Part shown: piece after piece, positions 32,840-41,915 of the stretch
How positions within the stretch are numbered: the first letter of the stretch is position 1
Layout of the letters: each line of letters starts with the position of its first letter
From: JBFWPF01 sp050250135
GTDB lineage: Bacteria; Chlamydiota; Chlamydiia; Chlamydiales; JAFEGQ01
DNA length: 59,615 nt
Direction: 5' to 3'
NCBI GenBank assembly: GCA_050250135.1
Contig: JBFWPF010000011.1
Location: 1-59,615, forward strand
The notes under the pieces: generated by a model
Told to the model about the DNA's origin: nothing
Databases searched by the model: none
What the model saw: the letters and a program-made list of their open reading frames with translations, nothing else
Translations under genes and position numbers: made by a program

Positions 32840-34126
32840 CTACATCCTCTCTGGCTTTAGGCCTGCCTGCTCGAAGATCTCGAGCAGCCCCCCCTTCCCA
32901 AAGAAGTGAGCCGCTCCAACCGCAATGCCTATCGTAGGTTTAGCGTTCTTTAGAAGCTGAACAAGCTTGTGCTTCAGGACCCAGAGCTGGTTACGTTTCT
33001 CGATGGTGACCTCTCTTATTTGAGGAGGGATTAGGGCATTCTGAATGAGGTTCTCATTGCCCTCTAGCCAACCGCGGATAGACCAGTAGAGGCTCAGACG
33101 CCCCTCCAGTTGACTCAGTGTTATTGAGCCTGAGGTAAATATTTTTGCGATGGCCATGTTGAGCTCTTTCTCTTCCAGTGATAAGAGCATACTATTGTTA
33201 CTCCCCATGCTCTCCATCAGCTTTCGGTCCATCACAGATGACGGCTGCTCTCGTGTTACCTCAACCGATTCGCAGTAGAAGAGGTCCACCTTGCCAATTT
33301 GGGTAATCACGGAGGACTTTTCGAGCAGATCAGGCAGGTGGATCGTGCCGACAAGGCGGTGGGGGCCAACCTCCCAGACAAAGCCACATCCCGAGGTCTG
33401 CAGGGTAAGGGCCGCCTCTCCGATAGTGAGATAGACCTCTAACTCCTTCACCCGCTTGTTTGGATCTAGCGACATCAGCTTTTTATCCAGTAGGGAAAGG
33501 TGATCCTTCCATAGGTGGGCTGCTGTTGAGATGACCCCTTTCTTTTCATCAAGGAAGACCACCTGGCGTTCAAGAAGAGAGGGAAGTAGGCGCCCCTCTA
33601 CCCCAAGGGGCTTTTGCTTCTCCACAGCGCTATCAAAGAGACGCTCTGCCTGAAGGAGCCCTCTAACTACTTCTTCCTTGTCTGTGCAGCTTTCGAGTGT
33701 TTTGCAATAGGCAGACAAACGAGCGAAGTGCTCCACACAGGTTTTCATCAGCTCCTTTTTCTGCTCGGTAAGTGCTGAGAGTTCCTGGCTTGTGGTGATG
33801 AGAAGTAACTGGACCTCTGCACTGGGTGAGGTCAGATTATCCGCGGGAAGAGGGAGCTTGGATGACTCGGGATAGACTCGGGCTGCCCTCCTGAGGCAGG
33901 GTAGCATGACCATAGCAAATTTTTGATTGAGAGGGAGCTTCTCCTGCTCAGATTTCTTGCTCAATAGCTCGTGAAAACACTCATTGGCCACTTGGAGGCA
34001 GGGCAAAGTACGCCCCAACTCGGGTGGGGTGGTTCGATGCAGAGAGCGCTCTACCCGGCCCAAAAAATCAACTATTTTGTTCAGATCCTTGTTTTCCATT
34101 AGATCACCCGTTTTTTTATTAAACAT
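32840..34126 (-). CDS. TraB/GumN-domain protein with long helical N-terminus
   Basis: 428 aa; the start may be 34126 or the ATG at 34099. Residues 1-240 are charged and helical without a recognised domain. From about 245 the chain follows the TraB/GumN pattern (Tiki-like putative metalloproteases): FVWEVGPHRLVGTIHLPDLL, VDLFYCESVEV, then RNQLWVLKHKL and PTIGIAVGAAHFFGKGGLLEIFEQAGL at the end. The GTIH and GAAH motifs carry the metal-binding histidines. Its composition is AT-richer than that of the neighbours, suggesting later acquisition or a lineage-specific role. No signal peptide is visible. Confidence 0.65.
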   Translation of the reverse strand: MFNKKTGDLMENKDLNKIVDFLGRVERSLHRTTPPELGRTLPCLQVANECFHELLSKKSEQEKLPLNQKFAMVMLPCLRRAARVYPESSKLPLPADNLTSPSAEVQLLLITTSQELSALTEQKKELMKTCVEHFARLSAYCKTLESCTDKEEVVRGLLQAERLFDSAVEKQKPLGVEGRLLPSLLERQVVFLDEKKGVISTAAHLWKDHLSLLDKKLMSLDPNKRVKELEVYLTIGEAALTLQTSGCGFVWEVGPHRLVGTIHLPDLLEKSSVITQIGKVDLFYCESVEVTREQPSSVMDRKLMESMGSNNSMLLSLEEKELNMAIAKIFTSGSITLSQLEGRLSLYWSIRGWLEGNENLIQNALIPPQIREVTIEKRNQLWVLKHKLVQLLKNAKPTIGIAVGAAHFFGKGGLLEIFEQAGLKPERM

Positions 34127-34154
34127 TTTAAATGATTGACCAGTTTATGTATAG

Positions 34155-35327
34155 TTATTTGGCTGTATTCAGCCGTAAGCGGCTGAAGTTGAGGAGGAGG
34201 GCAAGGAGGGCGACCGCGGCCGTTACCAAGCTAAAGGAGAGGAGCCCCTCGTGAATCAGGCTAAGGATAAGGCTGATCAGGGTAGCAGAGCCGGCCATCC
34301 CGAGGTAGAAGACCGCTACGGCGGCCCCTCGGGGCTCCTCGGTGGCCGTGAGTGTCGTGCGGTTCAGAGGGGCCGAGGCAAAGCCAAACCCAAGGGCATA
34401 CCCCGACATGGGGAGCACCAACGAGAGGAAGTGGCTCGGAAAAAAGAGGGCAATGATCATAGAGAGGGCCGAGAGGGTCGCAAAAAGGACCCCAAAGGCG
34501 ATCAACCCCTCTTTGCCTACCCGCTTCATCAGGGGTTTCACTAGGGCCGCCCCCACAATATAGGCCCCAAAGACCGGAATTTGGAGCGCGCCGAACTGAA
34601 GGGGAGTAAGGCCGAGTCCAGTGATGAGGAGGAAGGGGGAGGCGGTGATCCAACCGAGCATCCCCCCAAACAGGAGGCCAAAGGCGAGCCCCGAGAGCAC
34701 GAAGGGGCCACTTGTCAGAATGTTCCGGTAGGAGCGGAGGAGCCTCGGGAGGTCGAGCGAGTGGCGCTCCTGCGTGCTCTCAGGCATGACCCGCCATAGG
34801 GCGATGAGGGAGATGAGGGCAACGGCTGCTAGGAGGTAGAAGATAGAGCGCCAGGAAACAAAGGTGAGGATGAGGCCGCCGATGGCCGGGCCGACAGCGG
34901 GTGAGACAACGGCTGCGGCGCCCATCCAGGCGAGAATGGGGATGGCTTGCTGATCGGTGTAAAGGTCGTGAACGCTGGCATAGCCGGCGACCATCAGGGT
35001 GCAAACCCCAACGCCCTGGAGGAAACGGGAGAGGATCAGCACGGTGATGGTGGGAGCAAGGGCGCAGCCCAGGGTGGAGAGGACAAAGAGGGCGCCGCCT
35101 AGGAAGAGAACCGGCCTTCGTCCATACCGATCGGCAAGGGGACCCACTAAGAGTTGGACCGCTGCGTTTCCGGCAAGCCAAACGGTGATGGTGAGCTGGA
35201 CGAGGTTGATCGTAGTCCCGAGCTCCTTGCCAATTGCTGGCAAAGCGGGCAGGTACATGTCGTTGGACATGTTAGCGCACGCTTCGTAGAGGATAAGCCA
35301 GATCGGAAAGAGCAGCGACGGGTTCAC
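34155..35327 (-). CDS. MFS drug-resistance type transporter (Bcr/CflA-like, DHA1)
   Basis: 390 aa with about 12 membrane helices. DHA1 marks: N-terminal NDMYLPALPAIGKELG, the loop 2-3 motif GPLADRYGRRPVLFLG, SRFLQGVGVCTLMVAGYASVHDLY, and PAVGPAIGGLILTFVSWRSIFYLLA in helices 5-6. It probably exports drugs or metabolites, using the proton gradient. GTG start at 35327 overlaps the metG stop. Last gene of the yicC-gmk-omega-metG operon. Confidence 0.88.
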   Translation of the reverse strand: MNPSLLFPIWLILYEACANMSNDMYLPALPAIGKELGTTINLVQLTITVWLAGNAAVQLLVGPLADRYGRRPVLFLGGALFVLSTLGCALAPTITVLILSRFLQGVGVCTLMVAGYASVHDLYTDQQAIPILAWMGAAAVVSPAVGPAIGGLILTFVSWRSIFYLLAAVALISLIALWRVMPESTQERHSLDLPRLLRSYRNILTSGPFVLSGLAFGLLFGGMLGWITASPFLLITGLGLTPLQFGALQIPVFGAYIVGAALVKPLMKRVGKEGLIAFGVLFATLSALSMIIALFFPSHFLSLVLPMSGYALGFGFASAPLNRTTLTATEEPRGAAVAVFYLGMAGSATLISLILSLIHEGLLSFSLVTAAVALLALLLNFSRLRLNTAK

Positions 35328-36961
35328 TTGCCGGCTCGCAGCTTGGCCATCTCCTCGGCGATCTGCTCATCCTCGATCTTTTTGAAGAGGAGCTGGGGTG
35401 GGGGGAGGGGAGTGCCCGCTTGGAGCTGCGTCGAGAGAGCCTCCCACTTGATAGCGCCTCTAAAGCCGAGCATCGCCCACAGCTTCGCAGCGGTTTCGGG
35501 AATGATCGGCGCGCTCACAATGGCAAGCGTTTTGAGGCAGTTGAGACAGGCCGCAATGACATTGTCTCGAGAGGCGGGCTCCATCTGCCAGGGTTTGCAG
35601 TTGTCAAAGTAGACATTCCCTAGGGTCGCAATCTCCATCAGCAGGGCACAGGCCCGCCGGGGACTGTAGGTTGCATAGGCCTGTTCGATCTCTCTCACCT
35701 TCTCCGCTACCTTTTGGAGAAACTCATCCCCAATGAGACGGGGTACCTCAGCCTTGCAGTGCTTTTGGGCAAAGACGAGGGTCCGGTTGGCAAAGTTGCC
35801 GAACTTGCCGAGGAGTTCGGAGTTGCAGCGGAGCTGAAAGTCGCTCCAGGTGAATTCGGAGTCGGAGGTTTCGGGCGCATTGGCGGCAAGGGTGTAGCGG
35901 AGTTGGTCAGCCGAGTAGCGGGTGAGGAACTCCTCTAAGTCGACATACCACCCCTCCGATTTGGAAAACTGCCGCCCCTCCAAGGTAAGAAAGTCGTTGG
36001 CAGGCAGGTCGTCGACCAGCTTGTAGGGCTTGTCCTGCCCCATCGTCATGGCGGGGAAAAAGAGGGCGTGGAAGAAGATGTTATCCTTTCCAATAAACTG
36101 GACGAGTTTGGTGTCGGACTGGCACCAAAACCGCTTCCAGGCCTCGGGCTCGCCCTGCCTTTCAGCCCAATCTTGGGCGGCCGAGAGGTAACCGATGCAG
36201 GCCTCAAACCAGACGTAGAAGACCTTCCCATCGCCGTCGGGGACGGGCACACCCCACTCCCCATCGCGGGTGATGGCGCGTGGCCTAAGGTCATCAAGGT
36301 AGTGGCTGGCAAAATTCAGGACGCCGGGCTTCCAGCTCTTTTTGGCTAGAAAGTCTCGAAGGGGAGTGGCCAGCTTGTCGAGGCGGAGAAACCAATGGTC
36401 GGTCTCTCTAAGGACAAGAGGGGAGCCCCCTACCTTTGAGGTGGGATTGATCAGGTCGGTCGCCTCGTAGCTTCCCCCACAAGCGGGGCACTCATCCCCC
36501 CGGGCCCCCTCGTGGCGGCAGAGGGGGCAGATCCCCGTCACATAGCGGTCGGCTAAGAAGCGCCCCTCCGCCTCGCTGTAGAGCTGCTGCGTGCGCATCT
36601 TCTCCACATAGCCGTTAGCCGAGAGCTCCTCAAAGTACTGGTAGACCGGCACCCGGTGGTGGGGGAGGGTGGTGCGCGAGTAGCAGTCGAAGGAGATCCC
36701 TATCTGCTCAAAGAGGCGCTGGTTGAGGCGGTGAAAGTGCTCCACATGGGCGCTGGGGCTCCTTCCCGCCTTTTCGGCGCTTAGGGTGATCGCCACCCCA
36801 TACTCGTCCGATCCCGACAAAAAGAGGACCTCCGTCCCCTGCATCCGCTCAAAGCGAGCATAGATGTCCGCGCTGAGGTAAGCACCTGCGATATGGCCAA
36901 AGTGGAGCTTTCCATTGGCATAGAGGAGGGCAGAGGTGATGAGGACCCGCTTAGCCGGCAC
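35324..36961 (-). CDS. metG: Methionyl-tRNA synthetase
   Basis: 545 aa. The class I HIGH site is HFGH (KLHFGHIAGAYLSADI, near 20) and KMSKS is FSKS (GRQFSKSEGWYVD, near 325). Zinc knuckle pairs CPLC and CPAC lie near 143-160. There is no C-terminal EMAP-like tRNA-binding domain. It charges Met onto initiator and elongator tRNAs. Overlaps the omega-like gene by 11 bases. Confidence 0.95.
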   Translation of the reverse strand: MPAKRVLITSALLYANGKLHFGHIAGAYLSADIYARFERMQGTEVLFLSGSDEYGVAITLSAEKAGRSPSAHVEHFHRLNQRLFEQIGISFDCYSRTTLPHHRVPVYQYFEELSANGYVEKMRTQQLYSEAEGRFLADRYVTGICPLCRHEGARGDECPACGGSYEATDLINPTSKVGGSPLVLRETDHWFLRLDKLATPLRDFLAKKSWKPGVLNFASHYLDDLRPRAITRDGEWGVPVPDGDGKVFYVWFEACIGYLSAAQDWAERQGEPEAWKRFWCQSDTKLVQFIGKDNIFFHALFFPAMTMGQDKPYKLVDDLPANDFLTLEGRQFSKSEGWYVDLEEFLTRYSADQLRYTLAANAPETSDSEFTWSDFQLRCNSELLGKFGNFANRTLVFAQKHCKAEVPRLIGDEFLQKVAEKVREIEQAYATYSPRRACALLMEIATLGNVYFDNCKPWQMEPASRDNVIAACLNCLKTLAIVSAPIIPETAAKLWAMLGFRGAIKWEALSTQLQAGTPLPPPQLLFKKIEDEQIAEEMAKLRAGK

Positions 36962-37199
36962 TGATCAGTTCCTGCTCACTCTCAAACTGCCGCTCCACCT
37001 CCCGCCGGTCCATCCAAAGAATCCTATCCTGCCCATTGGCAACCGCCCGGATCACCTCGTTGGCTACGTTAATGGACTCCTCTCCCGCCCCTCGGGCAAT
37101 CTCCCGCTGAGCCATCCGGATCATCTGGTTGATCAGATCGAATAGATTTGAGGCTTTCTTCGAAATCGGTTCTGCAGTCAGATATTCGCTCAAGTTCAT
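36951..37199 (-). CDS. rpoZ: Probable RNA polymerase omega subunit (RpoZ-like)
   Basis: 82 aa. The middle matches omega: SNLFDLINQMIRMAQREIARGA corresponds to the xNRFDLVxxAxxRAR helix, and SINVANEVIRAVANGQDRI to the xxxVAxxEIxxGxI helix. It lies directly after gmk (ATGA overlap), the position of rpoZ in gamma-proteobacteria and Firmicutes, and before metG, where C. trachomatis has the hypothetical CT031 (from memory). Omega helps assemble the beta' subunit. Similarity is weak per residue but position and pattern agree. Confidence 0.65.
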   Translation of the reverse strand: MNLSEYLTAEPISKKASNLFDLINQMIRMAQREIARGAGEESINVANEVIRAVANGQDRILWMDRREVERQFESEQELISAG

Positions 37200-37762
37200 C
37201 GTTTGTTTTCCTCCAATAAGACAATCCTCCGCAGCGCCGCGTAGGCGGTGTCCAGATCATCGTTTATAATATGGTAATCGTAATTTTTGGATAGCTCCAT
37301 CTCGATTTTTGCGCGGGCGAGCCGCTCAGCGATCTTTTCGGGAGTCTCGGTCTTCCGCCCCCTAAGGCGCCTCTCCAGCTCTCCCATCGACGGGGGGCTG
37401 AGAAAGATCGAGACACAAGGCATCTGCTCCTTTATCTGGGCTGCCCCCTGGACATCGATCACCAGAAAGAGGTGGCGCCCCTCTGCAAGCTCCTCTTCCA
37501 CAAAGGAGCGGCTCGTCCCATAGAAGTTCCCAAAGAGCTCGGCCCACTCGAGAAAATCACCCGCTGCCCGTTTTTGCTCAAAGGCCTTCTGGCTGATGAA
37601 GTGGTAGTGGACTCCATCGATCTCTCCCCGCCGTTTAGGACGGGTGGTGCAGGAGACGCTCTGGCAGACCCGGGGAAACTCCTTGGCCAGCATCGAAATC
37701 AGGGTCGTCTTCCCTGTTCCGGCGGGTGCGCTCAGGATAAACAGCTTGCCCCTACTCGACAT
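37196..37762 (-). CDS. gmk: Guanylate kinase
   Basis: 188 aa from the ATG at 37762, inside the end of yicC; a longer frame starts at 37789. P-loop SAPAGTGKTTL, the GMP-binding SVSCTTRPKRRGEIDGVHYHFIS, then VIDVQGAAQIKE and IFLSPPSMGELERRLRGR. It phosphorylates GMP to GDP. Part of yicC-gmk-rpoZ, an arrangement widespread in bacteria. Confidence 0.95.
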   Translation of the reverse strand: MSSRGKLFILSAPAGTGKTTLISMLAKEFPRVCQSVSCTTRPKRRGEIDGVHYHFISQKAFEQKRAAGDFLEWAELFGNFYGTSRSFVEEELAEGRHLFLVIDVQGAAQIKEQMPCVSIFLSPPSMGELERRLRGRKTETPEKIAERLARAKIEMELSKNYDYHIINDDLDTAYAALRRIVLLEENKR

Positions 37763-38603
37763 TGGCCAGCTGCTCCTTGATCCGTTCAAGCTCCCCCTTG
37801 ATCGCCACCACCCCCTCTGAGACCTTCGCCTCCTGGGCCTTTGCGCCTAGGGTGTTGATCTCCCGCCCCATCTCCTGGACGATAAACTCACACGTTTTTC
37901 CCGAAACCCGATCGGTTGAGGCTAACTTTCCCCTTAGCGCCTCGAGGTGGTAGCTGAGGCGGGAGAGCTCCTCGGAGACATCCCCCCGCTCTGCGAGCAG
38001 GGCCGCCTCCCGAACGAGCCGCTCCTCCTCCACCTCCCACCCCTTTAGCCGCTCGATAAGGCGGCTCCTGACTCGCTCAGGGTGCCCCTCTAGCAAAGGG
38101 GTAATGCTATCAATTAAACTCTTAATATTGCTGCACCGTTCAAGGAGCTCCTTTCCAATAGTCCTCCCCTCGGCCCGGCGCATCTCAACCAGAGCCTCAA
38201 CTGCCCCCTTCACCACCTCTTCTAGAGCCCCCTCGTCGATCGAGGCCTCCCCCCCAATCGTTAGGGCCCCCTCATGCCCCCGACAGGCCAGGCGGAAGGC
38301 CTCGGGAAAGGGGAGCCCTGTGGCCTCAGCAACCCCCTCTGCTACCCCCTTAAGCGAGGCTAGGAGGGGGAGGTTGGGGGAGAGGGGGAGGGGGAGGGGC
38401 CAGTCGATCTGAAGGTGGAGGGCCCCCCGCTCGACCCGCTCCCCAATCCACTCCCGGATCTGAGGCTCAAAGGGGGCCAGGAAGGGGGGGAGGGAGGGGG
38501 TGATCTCAAGGGAGCGCCGGTTGACCGAGCGGAGGGCTACCTTGAGGGGAGCCCCCCCAACGTGGCGTACCTTCTGCGCATATCCGGTCATCCCGTTGAT
38601 CAT
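37752..38603 (-). CDS. yicC: YicC-family endoribonuclease
   Basis: 283 aa. INGMTGYA at the N-terminus and the C-terminal DUF1732 part with RLSYHLEALRGKLASTDRVSGKTCEFIVQEMGREINTLGAKAQ are diagnostic. YicC-like proteins are RNases in E. coli. I chose the ATG at 38603; a TTG at 38615 is possible. It overlaps gmk by 11 bases and follows the NlpC/P60 gene by about 27 bases. Confidence 0.92.
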   Translation of the reverse strand: MINGMTGYAQKVRHVGGAPLKVALRSVNRRSLEITPSLPPFLAPFEPQIREWIGERVERGALHLQIDWPLPLPLSPNLPLLASLKGVAEGVAEATGLPFPEAFRLACRGHEGALTIGGEASIDEGALEEVVKGAVEALVEMRRAEGRTIGKELLERCSNIKSLIDSITPLLEGHPERVRSRLIERLKGWEVEEERLVREAALLAERGDVSEELSRLSYHLEALRGKLASTDRVSGKTCEFIVQEMGREINTLGAKAQEAKVSEGVVAIKGELERIKEQLANVE

Positions 38604-38630
38604 GGTGAGCCGCAATCTACCTGCATCTGC

Positions 38631-39455
38631 TTAACTTGTCAACGGCTCGGAATTCCATTTTCCAAAGAATAGAAAGAGGCCCCGATAATTCTCCCCATTC
38701 CGAAGCTCTCTTAAATTAATCCCAAATCTTTCCTTGGCTGTTACCCGGCGGGTTAATTTTACCAAAATGGTGGCTTCGAGGAGCCCCTCTCCCTCCTCAT
38801 AGAACATCACATGGGAGATGGTCCTTGGGTCGGGCCCCCTTTGCGACGCAAATAGCAGATCCCCTGGCACCAGCTCCTCCGCTGTGCAGGGTGTGCAGCC
38901 CCTATACTGATCGATACTGTTGCGGGGGATAACGAGTCCCTCGCCTCGGAAGGCCAGGTGGACAAGGCCTGAGCAGTCGATCCCCATCCCAGGGGGCAAA
39001 AGCCCTCCCCAGACATAGGGGCTCCCGAGCCACGCCCGGGCCATCTCTAGCCGCCCCTCCTTTTTCAGGGTGGCCTCCCGGATAAATCTCTCTTCCCCCC
39101 GGTAGAGGATCCGGGCATAGCCCCCCTCTCGCCCTACCACGCAGACCCGGCTCCCGATAAAGAGGCGGCCGCAGGGAATTCCCCCTGGTTCGCGGCTAAC
39201 GATCGCCCGCAAAGTCGTTACCGTCGCATTGGGAGTAGGCCCCTCCCCAACCGCATCGGCCGCTACCCAACCCCCATATCCCCCCTCTCCGCGGAGCTGC
39301 TCGAGCGCCTCCACGTAGAGCCACTCTCCCCGCCCGTAGTGGACCTTGACCGGCTCCCCATACAGGAGCTGGCTCTCCTGAAGCCGATCGAGCTCTTTGC
39401 CGGTGTGGGGGATCGGTTGCCCGCGCAGATCGGTATGGAGAGCGGTGATGATCAT
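38631..39455 (-). CDS. NlpC/P60 cysteine peptidase with SH3-like domains
   Basis: 274 aa. N-terminal SH3b-like region (about 1-135, e.g. LLYGEPVKVHYGRGEWLYVEAL and LFIGSRVCVVGREGGYARI) and a C-terminal NlpC/P60 domain: LGSPYVWGGLLPPGMGIDCSGLVHLAF with catalytic Cys, then SHVMFYEEGEGLLEATI with catalytic His. It should cut peptide stems of peptidoglycan, as chlamydial NlpC-type amidases/endopeptidases do in cell division. No signal peptide is visible. Overlaps the preceding gene (ATGA). Confidence 0.88.
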   Translation of the reverse strand: MIITALHTDLRGQPIPHTGKELDRLQESQLLYGEPVKVHYGRGEWLYVEALEQLRGEGGYGGWVAADAVGEGPTPNATVTTLRAIVSREPGGIPCGRLFIGSRVCVVGREGGYARILYRGEERFIREATLKKEGRLEMARAWLGSPYVWGGLLPPGMGIDCSGLVHLAFRGEGLVIPRNSIDQYRGCTPCTAEELVPGDLLFASQRGPDPRTISHVMFYEEGEGLLEATILVKLTRRVTAKERFGINLRELRNGENYRGLFLFFGKWNSEPLTS

Positions 39456-39817
39456 TTTGGAGCGGCGAGGAGGGGTGTGCCCTTCACCATCTTGTCGTAG
39501 CCGTAGCAGAGGAGGTTGCCGATGATGGGAAAGAGCTCGACGATCCCCCGCCCTGCATTTAGCCTCCCATCGAGAATGTGGAAGGCGCTGGCCCTAGCAT
39601 AAGCCAGATAAGTTCTCTGCCGCTCTCCCTGCTTGGCTAGAAACAGGATGAGGGCGATCAGAAGGGTGACCATCAGGCAAACCAGGGCCGCTAGCCCTTG
39701 CAGTGCGCTGTAGACCCCTACCCGGATCCCCCCGGAGACCGTACTGACAATGGGGATATAGCCCAGCACGTTGAAGAACTTATCGATCGATTGGGTTAAG
39801 GCTAGCACAGGGCTCAT
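39452..39817 (-). CDS. Small membrane protein of unknown function
   Basis: 121 aa, not recognised. One strong long hydrophobic segment (LAALVCLMVTLLIALILFLA, about 43-62), a preceding weak one, and a C-terminal amphipathic part with FPIIGNLLCYGYDKM. It has a GGGGG-type ribosome site, and its stop overlaps the NlpC/P60 start by 4 bases, so it heads the operon leading to yicC-gmk. Similar small proteins with an Inc-like bilobed hydrophobic region occur in chlamydiae, but this one does not clearly fit. Confidence 0.65.
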   Translation of the reverse strand: MSPVLALTQSIDKFFNVLGYIPIVSTVSGGIRVGVYSALQGLAALVCLMVTLLIALILFLAKQGERQRTYLAYARASAFHILDGRLNAGRGIVELFPIIGNLLCYGYDKMVKGTPLLAAPK

Positions 39818-39936
39818 CCCCCTACTGTAGCAAACCTACTCATAGGCGACAACATGATGGATCCGGGCTCTTGCCCTCCTATTCCCTTTAGCCTATCTTT
39901 GCAGATGCCAAATCGGCTCAACAAAAGGGGGAGAGC

Positions 39937-41103
39937 GTGGAGCTGACAAAACTAGAGAAACCCTTGCCCGATAAACAAGTGACCGAGTCGTGGCTGGGGT
40001 GCCAGCAGGAGCTGAAGGCGACCCTTGCCCATGACATCGTGCGGTACGGTCACCTATCGGGGCAAATCCAGCACAAGTTGCGCCGAATTACAGAGGTCGA
40101 TAAGTCGAAACCGATGGATGCGGACACCCAATTGATTTTGGGGTTGTGCCAGGAGTACCGGCGGCTGCTGGAGTGGATGAAGCAGTGGGAACGCCACCCT
40201 CTCTCTAAACCGGTCACCTGTAGCCCACTGGTGGGTTTTACCGGCTTCCATTCCTTAGTCTTCAGTCCCGATGAGAAGTTGCTGGCATCAAGGGATTATA
40301 AGGAACGCCTTTATCTATGGGAAATACCTAGTGGAAGAGCCCTTCATATCCTCGATCCAGGTGGAGCGGTGACCGTATCATTTAGCAGCACAGGTGATAG
40401 GCTGGCCATAGGGACCCGTGCTGAGGCGTCGCTGTGGGATCCCTATAAAGGGTGCCTCATCGCTCGTGCTAAACCGGAGGGCTATACCTATCCCCACTTT
40501 AGCCCCCATCTAGAGACCTTTGCCTATATTGGACAACGGAGTTCTGATGTTTACTTGAGCGATTTTCAAGGCAATCGATTGGAGAAAATAAGCACTACAG
40601 CGGCGGATCTCTATTCCGTTAGATTCGACCCGACAAAGCCGCGAATGGCCATCCTGGGGAGTGACTCTTTCATTGAGATTTGGGATTGGAAAGAGCTGCG
40701 GAAGGAGTTCTCCTTAAAGGGCGAGGTCACCCCCATTGGGCAAGCCTCATTCTGTGATAACGGCGCCCATTTCGTCGCTGAGGTAAAAGGTGATAAAACC
40801 ACGAAGAGATTTGAGGTTTGGTCCCTCACCACCGGAGAGAAGCTTAAGGCGTTTGAGGTGATGGCAGGCAGGCTCTTATCACTAGCCCTCTATCCCGATT
40901 ATTGCTTGATCGTGAACAAGCGCCAACTTATGGTGTGGAGTCTGGTTGATCAAAAAGGGGTTTGGTGCACGGAACGATGCGTTAATGGGGAGGTGTGGAG
41001 TGCAGCAGTCAGCCCAAACAGAGAGCTGCTTGCTTGGTCCAAAGGAGCACAGATCCACTTGCACCATGTGCTCTCTGGAAAACCGCTTCTCCTGGAGGAG
41101 TAA
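39937..41103 (+). CDS. WD40-like beta-propeller protein
   Basis: 388 aa from a GTG at 39937 with an AGGGGG ribosome site. Residues 1-95 are helical. From about 100 to the end there are repeated blades: SLVFSPDEKLLASRDYKERLYLWEIPSG, TVSFSSTGDRLAIGTRAEASLWD, SVRFDPTKPRMAILGSDSFIEIWDW, ASFCDNGAHFVAEV...FEVWSLTTGEKL, AAVSPNRELLAWSKGAQIHLHHV. That is about 6-7 WD40/YVTN-type blades. The role is probably protein binding; an effector or scaffold is possible. It lies alone, divergent from the membrane protein gene and convergent with an ankyrin gene. Confidence 0.75.
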   Translation: MELTKLEKPLPDKQVTESWLGCQQELKATLAHDIVRYGHLSGQIQHKLRRITEVDKSKPMDADTQLILGLCQEYRRLLEWMKQWERHPLSKPVTCSPLVGFTGFHSLVFSPDEKLLASRDYKERLYLWEIPSGRALHILDPGGAVTVSFSSTGDRLAIGTRAEASLWDPYKGCLIARAKPEGYTYPHFSPHLETFAYIGQRSSDVYLSDFQGNRLEKISTTAADLYSVRFDPTKPRMAILGSDSFIEIWDWKELRKEFSLKGEVTPIGQASFCDNGAHFVAEVKGDKTTKRFEVWSLTTGEKLKAFEVMAGRLLSLALYPDYCLIVNKRQLMVWSLVDQKGVWCTERCVNGEVWSAAVSPNRELLAWSKGAQIHLHHVLSGKPLLLEE

Positions 41104-41112
41104 GCAGGGACC

Positions 41113-41859
41113 TTAATGCCGTTTCAGCTGCTCCACGATCTTCGACCCGAGGCTAGCGATCAGTACCTCTTCAGCTGTTTGACCCATGCTATTGGTGGCG
41201 CTGAGCTTTGCCCCCCCTTGGATCAACACCTCGGCCGTATCCTCATCATCGGCTAGGTGAAGCGGAGTCTGTCCGAGCCTATCCTTAGCATGGACGTTAG
41301 CTCCGTGATTGACTAGGAACCGTGCCATCGAGTCATCGATCGCATAGTGGAGGGGGGTTCGTCCCAGGTTGTCCGGTTCATTGACGTTTGCTCCCGCCCA
41401 AATCGCCTTCTCCATCACCCCTTGGGCCGGCTGGTGGTGCAATAAGGTCTTCCCTTCATTGTCCTTGGCGTTAGGCAGCGCACCTTTTTTGAACAAAAGG
41501 TCCGCTGATCTCCACTCCGGATCGGCATAGAAGAGGGGTGTTTTGCCCCACTGGTCGCGAACGTGGACAGCTGGGTTAATCGGCTTGTGCCAGGGCGCAA
41601 GCTCCCCGCTAAAGTCCTGGTGCACCCAGTCCTTCAGGGGCGCCAGCAATTTGCTCATGTTCTCATAGTTTCTGGCGTTTCGGTGGAGGGCCGTCTGACC
41701 GTTTTCATCACTAGGGTAGCTAAAAGGCTTTTTCTCTAACCCCAAAATAACCCGTTTGAATAGCCCTATCACCTTGTCGAAAGGGCGCTCCCCAATGGCC
41801 TGTTCTGGCTGTTTCACTACCGTCTGGTAACCTTGTAGTTTTAGTAACTCCATAAACAA
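41113..41859 (-). CDS. Ankyrin-repeat protein
   Basis: 248 aa, start at ATG 41859 or 41853. Repeats: NGQTALHRNARNYENMSKLL, WGKTPLFYADPEWRSADLLF, EGKTLLHHQPAQGVMEKAIW, LGRTPLHYAIDDSMARFLV, LGQTPLHLADDEDTAEVLI, then MGQTAEEVLIASLGSKI. The N-terminal 55 residues are not repeats. It pairs tail to tail with the WD40-like gene; a likely host-interaction protein. A MITE-like element lies directly upstream and may carry or disrupt its promoter. Confidence 0.85.
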   Translation of the reverse strand: MFMELLKLQGYQTVVKQPEQAIGERPFDKVIGLFKRVILGLEKKPFSYPSDENGQTALHRNARNYENMSKLLAPLKDWVHQDFSGELAPWHKPINPAVHVRDQWGKTPLFYADPEWRSADLLFKKGALPNAKDNEGKTLLHHQPAQGVMEKAIWAGANVNEPDNLGRTPLHYAIDDSMARFLVNHGANVHAKDRLGQTPLHLADDEDTAEVLIQGGAKLSATNSMGQTAEEVLIASLGSKIVEQLKRH

Positions 41860-41915
41860 TACCTATTTTTGTTGCTTTTACAGTATTATAACAAATAAAT
41901 ATTAAGACTATTGTA

